Assembly: GCA_963556255.1 (NCBI GenBank)
Contig: OY744608.1
Span: forward strand, 28,743,028-28,807,027
Length of the DNA: 64,000 bases
Direction of reading: 5' to 3'
Origin: Allolobophora icterica
Lineage: Eukaryota > Annelida > Clitellata > Crassiclitellata > Lumbricidae
The notes below the pieces were generated by a model. The model was not told the origin of the DNA. It saw only the letters and a list, made by a program, of their open reading frames with translations, and did not search any database. This document shows, piece after piece, positions 1-13,332 of the stretch. The position numbers and the translations under genes were made by a program. The stretch's first letter is position 1; each line of letters starts with the position of its first letter.

Positions 1-240
1 TTAGTCCCTTGGATGCGCACTGCTACTGCCCAGTCCCGTAGTTTTGCGGTTGTGGGCCCTTCCAGTTGGAACAGCCTCCCTCAGGGCTTTAGGCTTGTCC
101 TCCTCTCTCTGTCTCCTGCCCAGTCTCGCAAGCGCCTGAAAACATTTCTCTTTGTCAGTGAAGACACTGACACGGGTCGGGAGCGCCTCTGTTTATGAGT
201 GGCGCTATATAAATCCTCGATTACAATTACAATTACAATT
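1..240 (+). mobile_element. CR1/L2-type LINE, 3' end fragment
   Basis: The plus-strand reading frame at 13-198 carries the C-terminal signature seen after the reverse transcriptase in CR1/L2-clade LINEs: an Arg-Ser-Phe-Ala-Val-Val-Gly-Pro stretch, a Trp-Asn-Ser-Leu-Pro block, then a Lys-x-Phe-Leu end. It is followed by a GGCGCTATATAAA-like 3' UTR and three ATTACA-type tail units at about 218-240. The 5' part lies outside the window. This is a remnant, not a host gene. Confidence 0.7.
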
Positions 241-2160
241 AAGGTAAACATGGTCAGTAAGGGAGAGGGATCAAGGACGATTCCCAGGTCACGTACCGAG
301 GAGGAGAATTGAATTAAAGGAAACCGAAGGTGGAGAGATCCCATGCAGGTCAGTCTTGCTGAGTTGAAGGCGGCCGTGCACCGAGCCAGATAAACTGAGT
401 CTTATCTGCAGGGTTCAGTCGCAGACGGTTAGAGGAGAGTCAAGCGTCCAGAGGAGGCTGCTACGAAATACGCTCTACCTTTGGACAGCAGAAGAGGCCA
501 GGCCATGCAGAAAAGCCTGAATATCGTCCGTGTACTGGTGGGACGAGACCCCAAACGACTGGAAAATCCTCCCCAGGCTTGAAGTGTATATATAGAATAA
601 AGAGTAAGGGGCAAGAGCCAAGAACAGAGCCTTGCGGGAGACCATATAGGGAGTAGTGCGATGCACTCAAGGAGTGCGATGTCTTCCAAAGCCCACTGAG
701 AGAAAAGACCGGAACCATATAAGAGGTCGATATATCAGAAATGCCAAAGGACATGGAAAGCCGGTTCACAAGAATAGAGTGATCTATAGTGTCAAAGGCC
801 GAGCTGATGTCGTAAAGAGCCAGCAAGGTGATATGGTCATGATCAAGGGCTTGGAAGATATCAGCTATAGGAGCCGGACTATATAGTAGAGTTTCAGTTG
901 AATGGAATTTTCTGAACCCGGATAGAAGCGAAGGCATGAGGGATTTAGTTAGAATCAAGGTAAAGTGAACCATGCATGCAGTTGAAAGGCAACACATCTT
1001 TTCAGGAGCTTATAGAAGGAAGGAGAGGCTATAGAAATGGGCCTGAATTACAGGGGGAGTTAGGGTCAGACTTTGTCGTTTGATGGAGGAAAAAACAAGA
1101 GCCCGCATGTGGGAGGCCAGAGCAGAACCAGTGGCGGCGCCACGATTTGAAAAGCAGTACGGCAAATTAGGGGTACGGCAAAAAAAGTGGTACGGCAAAA
1201 GCATGTTGTTGCCTTATCACCTTAAAAAGTGGTACGGCAAAAGCCGTACCACAAGTAAAGGCGGCGCCGCCACTGAGCAGAACCATGCATATGGGTCAGA
1301 CAGGATTTGCGTATTAATTGCAAAAACAGAGCAAAGTCATAAGTAAAATCCTTAGGTAAAAACGGAGGCAGCAGGTCCAGTTCGGAAGATTTAGAAGTTA
1401 ATGGATAATAGCTATAGATGGAGAAGGTCCCAAGTTGAGAGCGAAGGTGTCGTGTGTATACGAGTAAACGAAGGCGGTGGAGCATTGGCCGTTGCTTGGC
1501 GAGTTGAGTCAATTTTGAACTGGAAGAAGTTCAGGAAATCGGCGGCCGTGAACACAGACTGCGTCGGAAGTCGAGGAGTAGATGAACGGCCGAGGACATC
1601 AGAAAGCCCAGACAAAGGACGACGCGGATTCCCCTTCTCTCGCTCGGTCACTGACTCCCTATCACGAAACTCCCGCTGCATGTTAGGCATGCAGGGTCAA
1701 TCCAGATTAGGCGGTCAGATGGACTGTGCGTGTGGGCCGAAATTTACGCTAACGTTCCGACGTATACCGCGCGGCATTGGTAGTCAAACCACAGCTGGAG
1801 AGGCCTGGAGAGGCCTGGAGAGGACCCGATGGTGACGAAGCAGAAGGAGGGAGTCAACGAGAGGAACAACGTGGCGTCGTAGAGAGCGAAGAGATCCTCT
1901 GTCGAGTATAGCCAAGTTAAGGACGTGCACGATGTTTCCGCAGAGGAGAGCTTGACGGAAGACCTGTCGATCGAGGCGCTTCCAGCCGCGACAGAGTCGG
2001 AGGACGTATACGTGGGCGGAGATCAGAGGTACGACATCGTGAAGAGGAGAAGTCCATGATCGGAAATGGAAGGAGGCTCGACGTGAAGAGCAGTATTCCC
2101 ACAATCAACTCGTGTGATCACGACGCCCAGCCAGCCGCCAAGAATATGAGTCGGCTCCGC
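241..2160 (-). mobile_element. CR1/L2-type LINE, decayed, antisense
   Basis: Read on the minus strand, this stretch shows LINE parts in the expected order despite frameshifts. An endonuclease end with a Ser-Asp-His motif lies near 2040-2100. A linker with the Phe-Phe-x-x-Lys-Ile-x-x-Ile-Arg pattern lies near 1500-1560. A reverse transcriptase at about 461-950 contains the Phe-Asp-Thr-Ile-Asp-His block, the Gly-x-Pro-Gln-Gly-Ser-Val-Leu-Gly block and a Tyr-Thr-Asp-Asp-Ile catalytic box (about 525-545). A hAT MITE interrupts it at 1129-1275. No single open frame survives. It is cut at the CATA microsatellite at 2160. Confidence 0.65.
1129..1275. mobile_element. hAT-type MITE with perfect 8-bp TSD
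   Basis: A 147-bp non-autonomous element with terminal inverted repeats CAGTGGCGGCGCCAC at the left and its complement at the right. It is flanked by the perfect 8-bp duplication AGCAGAAC (1121-1128 and 1276-1283). CAGTGGCG ends and 8-bp duplications are typical of hAT transposons. The interior repeats a GTGGTACGGCAAAA motif. It sits inside the antisense LINE. Confidence 0.9.
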
Positions 2161-2163
2161 GAC

Positions 2164-2822
2164 ATACATACATACATACATACATACATACATACATACA
2201 TACATACATACATACATACATACATACATACATACATACATACATACATACATACATACATACATACATACATACGTACATACATACATACATACATACA
2301 TACATACATAAATACATACATACATACATACATACACACATACATACATTCATACATACATACATACATACATACATACATACATACATACATAAATACA
2401 TACATACATACATACATACATACATACATACATACATACATACATACATACACAATTACACATACATACATACATACATACATACATACATACATACATA
2501 CATACATACATACATACACACACATACATACATACATACATACATACATACATACATACATACATACATACATACATACATACATACATGCATACGTACA
2601 TACATACATACATACATACATACATACATAAATACATACATACATACATACATACACACATACATACATTCATACATACATACATACATACATACATACA
2701 TACATACATACATACATACATACATACATACATACATACGTACGTACATACATACATACATACATACATACATAAATACATACATACATACATACATATA
2801 TACACACATACATACATTCATT
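2164..2822. repeat. (CATA)n microsatellite
   Basis: About 660 bp of near-perfect tetranucleotide repeat with scattered variants (CACA, CATT, CGTA, AATA). All frames across it are artefactual repeats of Tyr/Ile/His/Thr or Met/Tyr/Val/Cys. Confidence 0.97.
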
Positions 2823-3959
2823 CATACGCATCAATTATAAACTTTTAAAGCACCGTTCTTTTTTGTGCAACGCACAAGGCATCCACAGATGGCGCATGCA
2901 GCACGTACACACGTCCATCCATACATACATAATCCTTAACCAATTAACTTGCTTAGGAATATTCAGATACTATAATTATTAAAAATATATCGTATTATTA
3001 TTCATAATCGTTATCGTCGTCATCTTCACCATTCGTCAGTCGAAAGCTGAGAGCTACGCCTGGCGACAGGACACTGAATTGCCAACGACAACAGGGCGTG
3101 CTTTGGGAGGTTGGGGAGGGGGCAGACGAGGGAGCAGGGAACGAGGGTTATTTTGATTGCCCCTGCTGGGTCGATGTTCATCGTCCCGCCTCCGACGCCG
3201 TACGGGGCGGATAGAGGGGTCGAGTGGGGCTCCAAACGACGGGTCGTCTTTGTCCCGATCAAAATGTTTATTCCGCTTTCTAATAACAACATTGTCCGTG
3301 GCTGTCAGATGCCTGTCAGCGCTTACAAAGCAGCGCTGCCTAATTGATTCGTCGCTCGTGCAATTTAATCCTCGTCAACGCTCGTCTAATCGCTTAAGCG
3401 CTGCCCGCCGTCGTCGCTGATTCTCAGCGGAGACTACTGTGAGGGCCGGGTACTATGAATCGACCGGACGGGGGCAGACATCAACAGTGGCCTCAGTCCC
3501 TCCGCAGTCAACAGGTCGACCACGACGGGGCTTAAACAGGACGACGAATGGCTGGATGCATGGTGAAAATAGGGTGACTAAACGTGACTTAGTGCCCCGT
3601 CCGTAGCAATAGGTCTTCTGCTGAATATGCCTTGGCATGGGGTCTAAGACTTTAGCTGCTGCAGCAGAAGTGTCGATAGCCGCCTCCTTCAGGATGCTTG
3701 TATAGCCTATCATAAAAATAATGCTAATCCCGTCCTCCATACATGGTCGCAGTTACGTGTGCTTCTGATTGTGAGAGATAGACTATTGAAAACACAACGA
3801 CACTCACAATCATCATAATCGCCACCATAATCGTCGTCATCATCTGTATCAGCATAGTCATCGTAATCACCATAATCGTCGTCGTCATCATCTGTATCAT
3901 CGTCGTCATCGACACTTAGGGCTATCCGTCGCTCTGTTTCACCTTCGAGTTTCACTTCA
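2823..3959. other. Intergenic, no gene; degenerate ATC/GTC tract
   Basis: No coding region is supported here. An imperfect trinucleotide tract (ATCATC, GTCGTC) runs from about 3795 to 3915 and would read as poly-Asp on the minus strand. The rest looks unique and non-coding. Confidence 0.6.
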
Positions 3960-4523
3960 ATTGTCCATGCATTTGTCTGCTCACGTCTGGACTACTGCAA
4001 TTCTCTCTTCGTTGGTCTTCCTATAAGGTCCGTCTTACTCCTCTTCAGCCTGTACTCAATGTCGCTGCTATAGACTGATTGTCCGTCTTCCTCGATTCTC
4101 TCATGTCACCACCTGTATGGCTGAAGAAATCCACTGGGTCTCGCTTTGGCCTGCATCCAGTTCAAAGTCCTAATTTTTGTCGTTAAGGCTCAACTTGGTC
4201 TTGCTTCGAAATATTTATGTGATCTAATTCTTCGCCCTCACACTGCTGCTTCTCTCAGTCCTCTCCGTCCCTCTGACCGTTTGGACCTCCTCGTTCTCCA
4301 TGTCAGGACTTCAATCCAGGTCTTTTGCTTCCACTGGCTCTGCTGTACGGAATGAGCTTCCTCCGTCTGTTCGTTCCTCTGTTCTATCTGCTATAGCGTC
4401 TCTTGACTCTCCTCCTTTGCCTTTCTTAAAACTGTATCTTCTGTCGTAGTCTCTTGCACTGAATCCATGGCTCTCCCGCTATAGAAGCGCTTTATAAAAT
4501 GTCCGAATACAATACAATACAAC
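3960..4523 (+). mobile_element. CR1/L2-type LINE, 3' fragment
   Basis: Plus-strand frames hold broken pieces of the conserved post-RT region: a Ser-Arg-Leu-Asp-Tyr-Cys-Asn-Ser-Leu block near 3980-4010, then an Arg-Leu-Asp-Leu-Leu-Val block and an Asn-Glu-Leu-Pro block. The 3' end is a GAAGCGCTTTATAAAA sequence with an AATAC-type tail at 4500-4523. Several frame changes show it is decayed. Confidence 0.65.
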
Positions 4524-5105
4524 GGCAATGGTTTTATCACGAGGAAGGGTGGCAGATAATGAGGCTGACGATGATGATGATGATGATGATGATGATGATA
4601 TCCTCTACGACGATGATGATGATGATTACCCTATATACGATGAATATGACGATACAGATGATGACGACGATGACGATAATGATAAATGACGACTATTATG
4701 ATACAGGTGATGACGTCTACGATGACGACGATTATGATGACCATGATGACACAGGTGATGACGGCGATGATGATATAGTGATGAATGATGACCGATGTAG
4801 CCCTAAAATAAGTTTGAAATGTTTTATTTACAAAACTATAGTCTTAGCGTCTATATATAGTAGTTCTCCACTGTAATACATTTACATTCATCAATTGTTG
4901 TGAGAGTGGGACCATGAGGTCTTGCAATGTGTGATAACTGATGTGTTTTTGACGATTTCTTCATGCAGTCTTCACGATTTTCGGCATAGAAAGCCGAAAG
5001 TATATTTCTTTGTATTTCTATATATTTATAGGCCATATATATACCTTCAATTTTAAGTCGCAACATTTCCGATAATCATTTAGTTAAGGCCAATAATTAT
5101 ATATA
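4524..5105. repeat. Degenerate GAT/GAC trinucleotide tract and flank
   Basis: An imperfect GATGAT/GACGAC tract covers about 4558-4790. The remaining bases up to 5105 show no gene or recognised repeat. Confidence 0.7.
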
Positions 5106-5900
5106 CAGGGTGGGCCAGTAGGAATGCACCAACTTTGAATGGATATAACTTGAACAATTATTACCCGAACATCGTGCCCGATATACTAAATTGAAAGTAA
5201 TCATCCACTCTACTACTGTGTCAAATCTTGCACTGATATACGGCACCACTGTTATAAAATTTCGGTGCGGTGCACACCTCTCAATTTTGAATGTAAATAT
5301 TGAACATCATGACGCCGCTCGCGGAAGAGGATAGAATTTTAATCCGAATTTTAAGAGCAGAAAAAGGATACAATGCACATCAGATGATGACAGAATTCCC
5401 TTCTAGAAAATGGAATAAATATGCTCTAGATCGATTGATTAAACAAATTGATGCTACGGGAACGTCTAACAGCCGCAACTGTGGTCGCAAACGATCTGCG
5501 CGCACAGCAGCGAACATTGCACAAGTCCAAGAGTTAATTTCCAGCCAAGACAACAATCCAGGGACGAGTAAGAGTCCGAGCACGTGGTGGACATTATTGA
5601 GTATTTGTTTGACTGATGGTAAATTCACTCAAGATATTAATTGTTAGTACTAAGTGACTGTTTAGAACTGACGTCTTCAGTTTCAGACTTTTGTTTTTTC
5701 TTGCAGTTTTATGGCCAGAAAATGGCACATCGAATATTAATAGCATTATCTCATAAAGTCGTAACATTATCTCGTAGATATTTTGCAGAATCAAAAAATG
5801 GATAATTATCTTCAATCTGATATATTGGACAAGACGCTCAGATAAAAATTATTCAAGTTATAAGGCGTCAAAGTTGGTGCATTCCTACTGGCCCACCCTG
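5106..5900 (+). mobile_element. Tc1/mariner-type element, internally deleted
   Basis: The ends are 33-bp inverted repeats (5106-5138 and 5868-5900) that match perfectly, flanked by TA on both sides (5104-5105, 5901-5902), as expected for the IS630-Tc1-mariner superfamily. The plus-strand frame starting about 5308 encodes only the N-terminal helix-turn-helix part of a mariner transposase, about 95 residues ending near a Pro-Gly-Thr-Ser-Lys-Ser-Pro stretch. The catalytic DDD/E domain is missing, so this 795-bp copy is non-autonomous and could only have moved in trans. Confidence 0.9.
5300..5647 (+). pseudogene. mariner transposase N-terminal fragment
   Basis: A truncated transposase lying between the 33-bp inverted repeats of the element at 5106-5900. 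The visible part is the DNA-binding helix-turn-helix: an acidic start, a Gly-Tyr-Asn-Ala-His-Gln block, an Asp-Arg-Leu-Ile-Lys-Gln-Ile-Asp-Ala-Thr-Gly block, and an Arg-Ser-Ala-Arg-Thr-Ala linker. It then runs into unrelated residues after an internal deletion and stops at 5647. No catalytic acidic residues are present, so it may bind the inverted repeats but cannot cut them. Confidence 0.8.
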
Positions 5901-6279
5901 TATATATAATGGAGCTGATTTCAATGTTTCAAGAAGTGGAAACTTCTGATGACAGGTTTTATCTTCATTTGCATGACTCTGCATACCCTGGATTTCTCGA
6001 CTTCTGCTATGTCTCAATATTGCACGCTGCATGCATGGTGATCCACGGTTGCTTTGCTGCTCTATAGCCCTTTCTTTCTTCAATTTTTGCTTTAAAACCA
6101 TATCCGCTTTCAATTTATAATTTCTGTGAGCAACCCTCAGCGACAAGTTTGTTTGACCTCGATATATACATGGCGTGGGAACACTGATCTAATCAGTAAG
6201 CAAGCAAGTAAGCAAGCAATCAAGCAAGTTTACAATTACGCATGTATGTAATAGGTCTATGCATGCATGTATATATAAG
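5901..6279. other. Intergenic, no gene
   Basis: No coding region recognised. A short AAGC-type repeat lies at about 6197-6233. Confidence 0.5.
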
Positions 6280-6454
6280 CAGGGGCGTCTATACACCATA
6301 GAAACCTTGGAGCAAATGCTCCATCTACGAAGTGGGGGGGGGGAGATCTGTCAATGTGTGTGCCACCATTTCAGGGAGGGGGAGGAAGGGCGTGGGCGGA
6401 AGAAGAGGGAGAAGGGGAAGTTGCTCCAATGACTTAGGGGGATAGACGTCCCTG
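6280..6454. mobile_element. hAT-like MITE (copy 1)
   Basis: A 175-bp element bounded by CAGGGGCGTCTAT at the left and the near-complement ATAGACGTCCCTG at the right. A second copy starts at 15377 and shares the motif around GAAACCTTGGAGCAAATGCT and the AAGTTGCTCCAATGACTT end. No clean 8-bp duplication was found here, so the class is inferred from the CAGGG ends. Confidence 0.7.
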
Positions 6455-6667
6455 CATGTATCTGTGTATTGTATGTCTGTCTGCATGTATGTATGTATGC
6501 ATATATGTGTGCATTATTTATATGTTTGTGTATTATAATTGTATATATATATAAGGATGCCTGCATCTGCATAGCATGTGCCTTGGGGTGCCTGCAGGGC
6601 ACACACACACATATATATATATATACACATGTCGCCTTCTTCGTGGATCATATACAGATATGATGCC

Positions 6668-6702
<35 letters not shown>

Positions 6703-8180
6703 GTATATATATGGTGTAATACATGATTTGGTTACGCAAAGGGTCATAATTATCCGAATGCGATGCTTTCATGGCGGATTTTTTGCCCCGAATGCACCGC
6801 GCTTCGACCACAGCGTCAGTCCTTGTAACAGAAGAAAAAAACGTCGTCGACGTATAAGACGAAAATTATCCACATATATATGCATATATATATGTGTGTC
6901 CCTATCTTTGTATACACAGATTTATATACATATATGATGTGGTCTATGTATATATTATGAATGTGTATAATATATATATATGATATGTTATATATATGAG
7001 TGTGTATACACATATGAGATGTGGAGATGAAGAGGATATCGTCTTCTGACCTGTGTCGACGTCGTTTCTTTTTCTTCTTTCCGTAATGATCTTCACCGGC
7101 GACCGTTATATTTCCCAGCTGAATGCCATCACTACCTGCAGTCCACATTCAACCATTCACATATATTTATATATGCATGCAACATATATATGCACTTATA
7201 TACATACATATATAAACATATAATGTTTGATGTCATCGTGTATATGTAACTTATATATGAATATTCGACCTTATATTGTTGGATTCTATAAAACACACAT
7301 AATTCCGTAATTCTATTGACACACATACAGACACACAGACACACACACACCCACACACGTTCCTACATATAGGCATACATTTGAAGTCGAAATCAATATG
7401 TATACATATGCACAGATAATAGCCTATCTATAGGTATACAAGTGCATGATAGGTCGAGTTTACGGCTTATGTATAGGTAAATGTCTGTGTGCAGACGCTA
7501 TCACAAATATATACTGCATGCATGGCTTTCTATGACATTTTTCACAATAGTCTGACAGACACTCTTTGCAACTCCTCTGAGCTTCTGTAATGGAATATTC
7601 TAAAATGAAAATCTCCGGCGTCCCTTACAATGGCCTGTATGAGAGAACGCATAATCTCCGAGAAATCTATTCGTCGAGTTTTTCCTGCCGATTATCGCCT
7701 CCTCGTTGTGACCCTCTGGCGATGTGACCGGATGCCCTGGGGTCATTTACCCCATGAAACCTGACCCGTTTGATTGCTCTTCCACTATATCCGAGCGACG
7801 CCGTTCTAAGAGCAGGCTTTTAAAATGCCTGCATCGCATCTATTCGCGCCATTCTTCGAGTCACGTGCTGTTCGACGCCCTCTGGTGAAAACTCGAAGCA
7901 CGACAATGGAGCAACAGCGTCGCCGCAGACGAACCTGTGAGTTAAGGGATAGAGCTCTTTCAAACTGCAATGCATGAACGTGAGGCAAAGCCAGTTGCAT
8001 TCTGGTAGTTTCTGTATACTAAAGACCGTGTACAGTATACGTGTAAAACACTTATAAGGCTACGACCTGAAATTAAGCGTGTAAGACATCATACTATATA
8101 TAGAGTCGCTCCGCTCGTCGACCTCATGGGAAACCATTAACCATTACTGCATAACACAAGCGATGCTAAGGTGTATAACC
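6455..8180. other. Intergenic, AT/GT-rich, no gene
   Basis: Short AT and CA microsatellites (for example 6670-6702 and 7318-7350) in AT-rich sequence. No coding region or recognised transposon. Confidence 0.5.
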
Positions 8181-8296
<116 letters not shown>

Positions 8297-10106
8297 AGAA
8301 AGACACATACATCGCATAGAACGCAGATCGACACGCAGACAGATGAATGGTAACTTATATATTGGCACAAAGTGGAGAGAGCTTCTCCACACTCGGAAAT
8401 CTGCGCAAGAAGTACAGTTAAATTTCATATATATAGCCTATATATACTGTGTAAAGGTGATGCCGTAAACTTATAGAAGCTAAAAAAAATCCAGTTACGA
8501 ACTTCCGCTGAACGTTCGAATGTCCAAGAAGCGACGAGTCATAATTACCCAACGACCCTTTGTCTGCTCCATGCACCCCACCTGCAGGTTAGGTCTCCCC
8601 ATCCCGTTGCCCTCTGCTCGGCCATAGTTCAGGCGCCTTACTCTACCGACTGATATCTATAGTATACGATGTATCTATACAGCCTTTCTATATATATAGT
8701 GTATCTAATTGTATATATTTATCCATGTATGCACGATTATCAATATATATATATATATATAGGGGTCTATATATTTATCTAACGTATAGCAAACATATGG
8801 CTAATTAGTGTTTAGGTATAGCCCTGTAGAGAGATCGGAGTAATTTTCGTCTTAGTCTTAATTGGCGACAGGGGATTATATGCCCGTCAACCCTCTTTTC
8901 CCTGCCTTCCGTTAACCTCCTTGGGTGAGTGGATGGATGGTGTGTTCTGGAATTACCATGCGTATACCGGATAAGAAGTCGCCAATCGAAGGATCGAATA
9001 TTGCAACCATATACTAATAAGCGGACGTCCTCGATCCTGACATCTGACCCCTCAATCTGCAAAACCCATTGACGCATTTAATGTCGACATGTGTGCAAGC
9101 GAAATATTAATTTTATCGTCATGCATGAGTGATGAGGGAAGTTTAACTGATATCATTGCGGTATAGATTGGGTATAAAAGACAAAATGGTATACGCTCAT
9201 ATAGGCGTATACGTGTAGACAGACGTGTGTGCGTGAATAGGCTTATAACACAGTTAAGCCGTAGCGTGATAAAGTTGACTGAGTATCATGCAGAGACGGA
9301 CGTATACATTTTTTGGGCCTGAAGCTTGAATTGTTAACATTGTAAAGATATATGTCATGTGCGTTGTGCATAGACTACATGCAGTCTACATTCTGAGTCG
9401 CTTCTGGGGCTGGGGCCGGTGTAGCGATTTCAGATTACCCCCATTTCTAATTACCCCCATAAACTTGAAATCATATTACCCCCTACGATTTCAGATTCCG
9501 CTCAAATTAATGGGGCCAGTTCTTCGACTATTTCATAATAATAATAATTGTTAACATTTATCATTAAACTCTCATTACCCATCTATTACATGATGTACAA
9601 CAAGCTATCTTTCTTATAAAGATCACAAATACATCAACTATACGTGTGCATGTTGAATCTTTGTATATCTTATGTTTGTATGTAATATGTCAGACACTTT
9701 GAAACATAGTGTATGAGTGGTTTTAATAAAATTAACATTTCTGTGACATTTTTTATTTTTTTCAAATATTGAGACTATAGCTTTCAATCTTGTATGTTTC
9801 ACGTGTTTTATTCAATAAACATATCATAAGAAGCATAAGAATTTATCATATTTATCATATTAGCTAAATCCATGGGCGGCGATCACGGGGGTGTCGAGGG
9901 GGACATAACCCCACCTTTAAGAGTGGGGGACACGCCATACATTTGTCCACCCACCCCAAATTTTTGAAGAAACACGAAAAAAGGCCAAGAAATGTTATTT
10001 CGCGTGAGGGTTTTCACTGCCTTTTTGACCAGATGAGGTAAAAACTCTTTTTTTGAGCATAAGTGTCCCCCGAAAATTCTCAGAAAGTAAAAAGAAATTC
10101 TTTAAA
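8297..10106. other. Intergenic, no gene; transposon end near 9880
   Basis: No gene recognised. The sequence from about 9873 (ATGGGCGGCGATC followed by a G-rich stretch) resembles the complement of 27480-27525, so it is probably one end of a shared transposon family. The partner end was not found. Confidence 0.4.
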
Positions 10107-10300
10107 AAGAGGCAGCCATAGGTATGAAATGTCAGCAACTTTATTTTCTTAGCCTCGGCGTATGAGGGCGGGTGGCCAGTCCTCTCCCTCGCCGTCTCAT
10201 CTTCCCACCGACAGTGTACAATCAGTGTACTAATTTAAGATGAACTGGCTAGGGGCTCATGCAGACGGAGCATAATTCTCGAAACAAATCTCTGCCCCAT
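10107..10300 (+). repeat. Dispersed repeat family, copy A
   Basis: Shares long matching stretches with 37150-37345 (same orientation) and with 14449-14560 (opposite orientation). The core is a CACCGACAGTGTAC motif, a CCTCGCCGTC motif and a GAGGGCGGGTGGCC motif. The family is not identified; it could be a LINE untranslated region or a SINE. Confidence 0.6.
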
Positions 10301-10724
10301 GGCGGGTATTTTAAATTTGAACTCCCGCTCTCTCGGTTGACAGTAAAGCACGCACCCCTATTACTATGAACTGAGGGGCATAGGAGGAGGAGGAAGAGAA
10401 GGAAGAGGGGAAGACTAAATATTCTGGACTACATATATAGGAGGGGTCTTCGTGTTATGGTCACGAGTGCCGTCTTTATTCACTTCGTATACCATGAATT
10501 ATATGCATGTATACATGCACATTTGCATACTTGCATACCTGCGTAATGCATATGCATACATTAACAGACATAAGCATACATTCATACAAACACACACATA
10601 CATACACACGTATAGCCTACAAACATATATATATATTATATACACACATATACATACGTATACCTTGCGTACATGCAAAGTTACATATATACTAACGTGT
10701 ATAGGCTACATGGAGCCTATAATA

Positions 10725-10783
<59 letters not shown>

Positions 10784-11725
10784 GTTATACACTTACAGTG
10801 AATGCTTACTATATCACCTCCTCATTCGATATCACTTTATTCCTTTCCGATGTTTTGAAAACATAGAGCGATGCACCCAAAGAGCCTCTAAACCGACCTG
10901 TATAATTATGATCTGCACTTGATGTAATTTGAATTGACGGATATTTGGATATCTGGTATTTCTACGGAATCTTCGCAGTTGGAAACCCTCACCCATGGAA
11001 AGCTGGAGTTGCAATTGGCGTCTGTTCGTCCATAAAATCCTCCGTTGTTTGTTTATTGATGGAGAATAAGTTGCTAAGAAACGCCAGAGGGCGTCTGTTG
11101 AAAAACACCGAAAATCAAATAACCAACGCAACCAATGCAGTATACATGCGCAGCAGTCGATCTCCACCGACAGTCACTCTGGTATATAATAGACCTAAAT
11201 GCACTTAAACATATAGCAATCCTTTTGCCGTCCGCCCGTCTGTGAAATTGTGAATCCGTCCTTTGCCCGTCCTTTTCATACATGTCCGTCCGTTAATCCG
11301 TCACTTCTATAACGTTCGTCCTTTCTCAATCCATCCATTGTCCGCCCGTTAAACTGTCCGCAAATCCATCCGTCCGTTGTCTGCGCGTCGCAACCTTTCG
11401 TCCGTCCGTCGTAAATCCATTTGTCAGTTCGTCAATTTGTCCTTTGTCCGTCATTCCGTCCTTCATTTGTCCGTTCGTCCGTCCTTTACCGTTTTAATGG
11501 TTGGTCGCTTCAAACTAAATCGCAATTAAAATACATGATCCGTTGGAGAAGGTTGATTTTCGATTGACATATTATATCGTCAGGGAATCCTGCAGACGTT
11601 ATAATCCAGTGATTGTCTGCGGTTGGTAAGAAGCTGCAAGAAACGAGTCTCAGGTTCAGACACGAATGACATTAAAGAACTGCGGGCAGAGCAATCTGAA
11701 TTGGAATGCAGTGAATTCCAAAACT
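10301..11725. other. Intergenic, microsatellites, no gene
   Basis: Contains an AT microsatellite (10728-10772) and a degenerate CCGT-type tract (about 11217-11490) full of CCGTCCGT variants. No coding region is supported. Confidence 0.55.
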
Positions 11726-12693
11726 CAGGGCCGTTTTATCAATTATATAGGCACAGTATATAGGCACTGTGCCTAGGGCCTACGAAACTTTCAGGGGCCT
11801 ATACGAAAGTCTGAAAATCTGAAAATGAGATAGTGAATGATTGACCGGGAAAATGGAAAAAGGAAAATTGCAAATAACAGCAACTTCAAATTGAATAACT
11901 TTTGTACTGAAACAGTTAAAGTTATGTGAATGTTTTTAGCTTTAATGCAGAGTTGGCAGTTGAGTTGGGGTCTACGAATGCACCAGTGCCTATAGGGCCT
12001 ACGACGGCCTTTAAACCAGAGGCGTATACCTAGGGGGGAGCAGGGGGAGCGACCGCTCCCCCTAAGACCATTTTCCAAAATGTGGGGCCTTTTTCACAGT
12101 TTATTTATTCCAGTCGTTCGAAATTTATTTATTCCGATCGTTCAAATTACATAAGAAATATATGTCAACTTGTCCTTAAATGGTAAACCTCTTTCAAACT
12201 GCACTACTATGCAGTTGGCTGAGGCTAAATTAGGTATTCTTGTAAGTTGTAACACTTGATAGCCTATGTTTGAATTCTTAGTTCCTCTAATATTCTGTGA
12301 AAAAGTGCTAGAGAAGGCTTTCAGTTTATCCACATATTTAGGCCTACACAGAAGTAGCATTTATTTACTCTCATGAGCTTCTAATTCAACTATTTGAAAA
12401 CGAGATGAAAAACATGCGAAATGAATCTGAGTTTTATCGGATTGAGAATGAGACAACTGAGCTGGCTCAAAATGTGATATTACTGACTATGACCAACATA
12501 GAGTTCGGAGAACAAAGACATTCCATGAGGAAATGTCAGTGGAAGATTCCAGAAAAAATTAATGGTATACTATAGAAACCTACATAGTGTCTCTATATTG
12601 GGTCATAAATGTATTGTTCTGTTAGTAGTTAAGGTTTATCGCATAACATGTACGTGTACAGCGCAGTGCGTTTGCAGGCGCTTAATTAAAGAA

Positions 12694-12697
12694 TAAA

Positions 12698-12762
<65 letters not shown>
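12694..12762. repeat. (ATT)n microsatellite
   Basis: Perfect ATT repeats at the 3' tail side of an antisense LINE fragment. Confidence 0.95.
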
Positions 12763-12764
<2 letters not shown>

Positions 12765-12784
12765 AATAGCACAACTAAAAAAAT

Positions 12785-13170
12785 TCAATAATTTATTCAT
12801 TCGAGTATTTATATAGCACCTCTCCAAGGGGCTACTCAGAGGTGGTCCCGACTCCAGCACGGCAAAATAGGACAATTTTCAATCTAAAGTATAACATATC
12901 AGCGGGAGTTCTGAGGAGCAGGCGCAGCTCCAGGAGGAGCCCGTTCCATGCCGTCGGGCCCACCACTGAAAAAGAACGGTTTCGCATGGTGGCTGTGCAG
13001 ACAAAGGCACAATGAGCATCCTCTTCCCCGAAGAGCGGAGTTGGAGGCTACTCTGAGCTCCCAGCACGAGGAGCCAAAGGACCCCCAGATAAGCTGGAGT
13101 GTAGCCCAGCTGGCACCGCTACACCTGGGAAACAACCCTGTAGATAATACGCGCTAGCTGACAGAAAGCC
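12785..13170 (-). mobile_element. LINE 3' fragment, antisense
   Basis: The minus strand shows the LINE 3' signature (a short-unit tail, an AGTGCTATATAAATAC-like 3' UTR end) and a Pro-Thr-Ala-Trp-Asn-Gly-like block in the post-RT region. It is inserted inside the hAT element at 12017-13777. Confidence 0.5.
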
Positions 13171-13332
13171 AATGTAGGGCCTTCAGCATATAACCAAAGA
13201 CCTGAGCATTTTATAAATGTGGTTTCCAAATTTAGTTGTTTAGATCCAAACCATTTTAGCAATGTGAATGCCGATATATGACCAAATTAGAATCTCTAGC
13301 AGACATGTATGTACTAAAATTTATGATCGCCA

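Noticed and set aside
2056..2848. Long frames of repeated Tyr/Ile/His/Thr residues
   Set aside because: They are translations of the CATA microsatellite in all frames.
6280..6454. 8-bp duplication for the first MITE copy
   Set aside because: The 8-mers directly next to the ends (TATATAAG and CATGTATC) do not match, so none is claimed.
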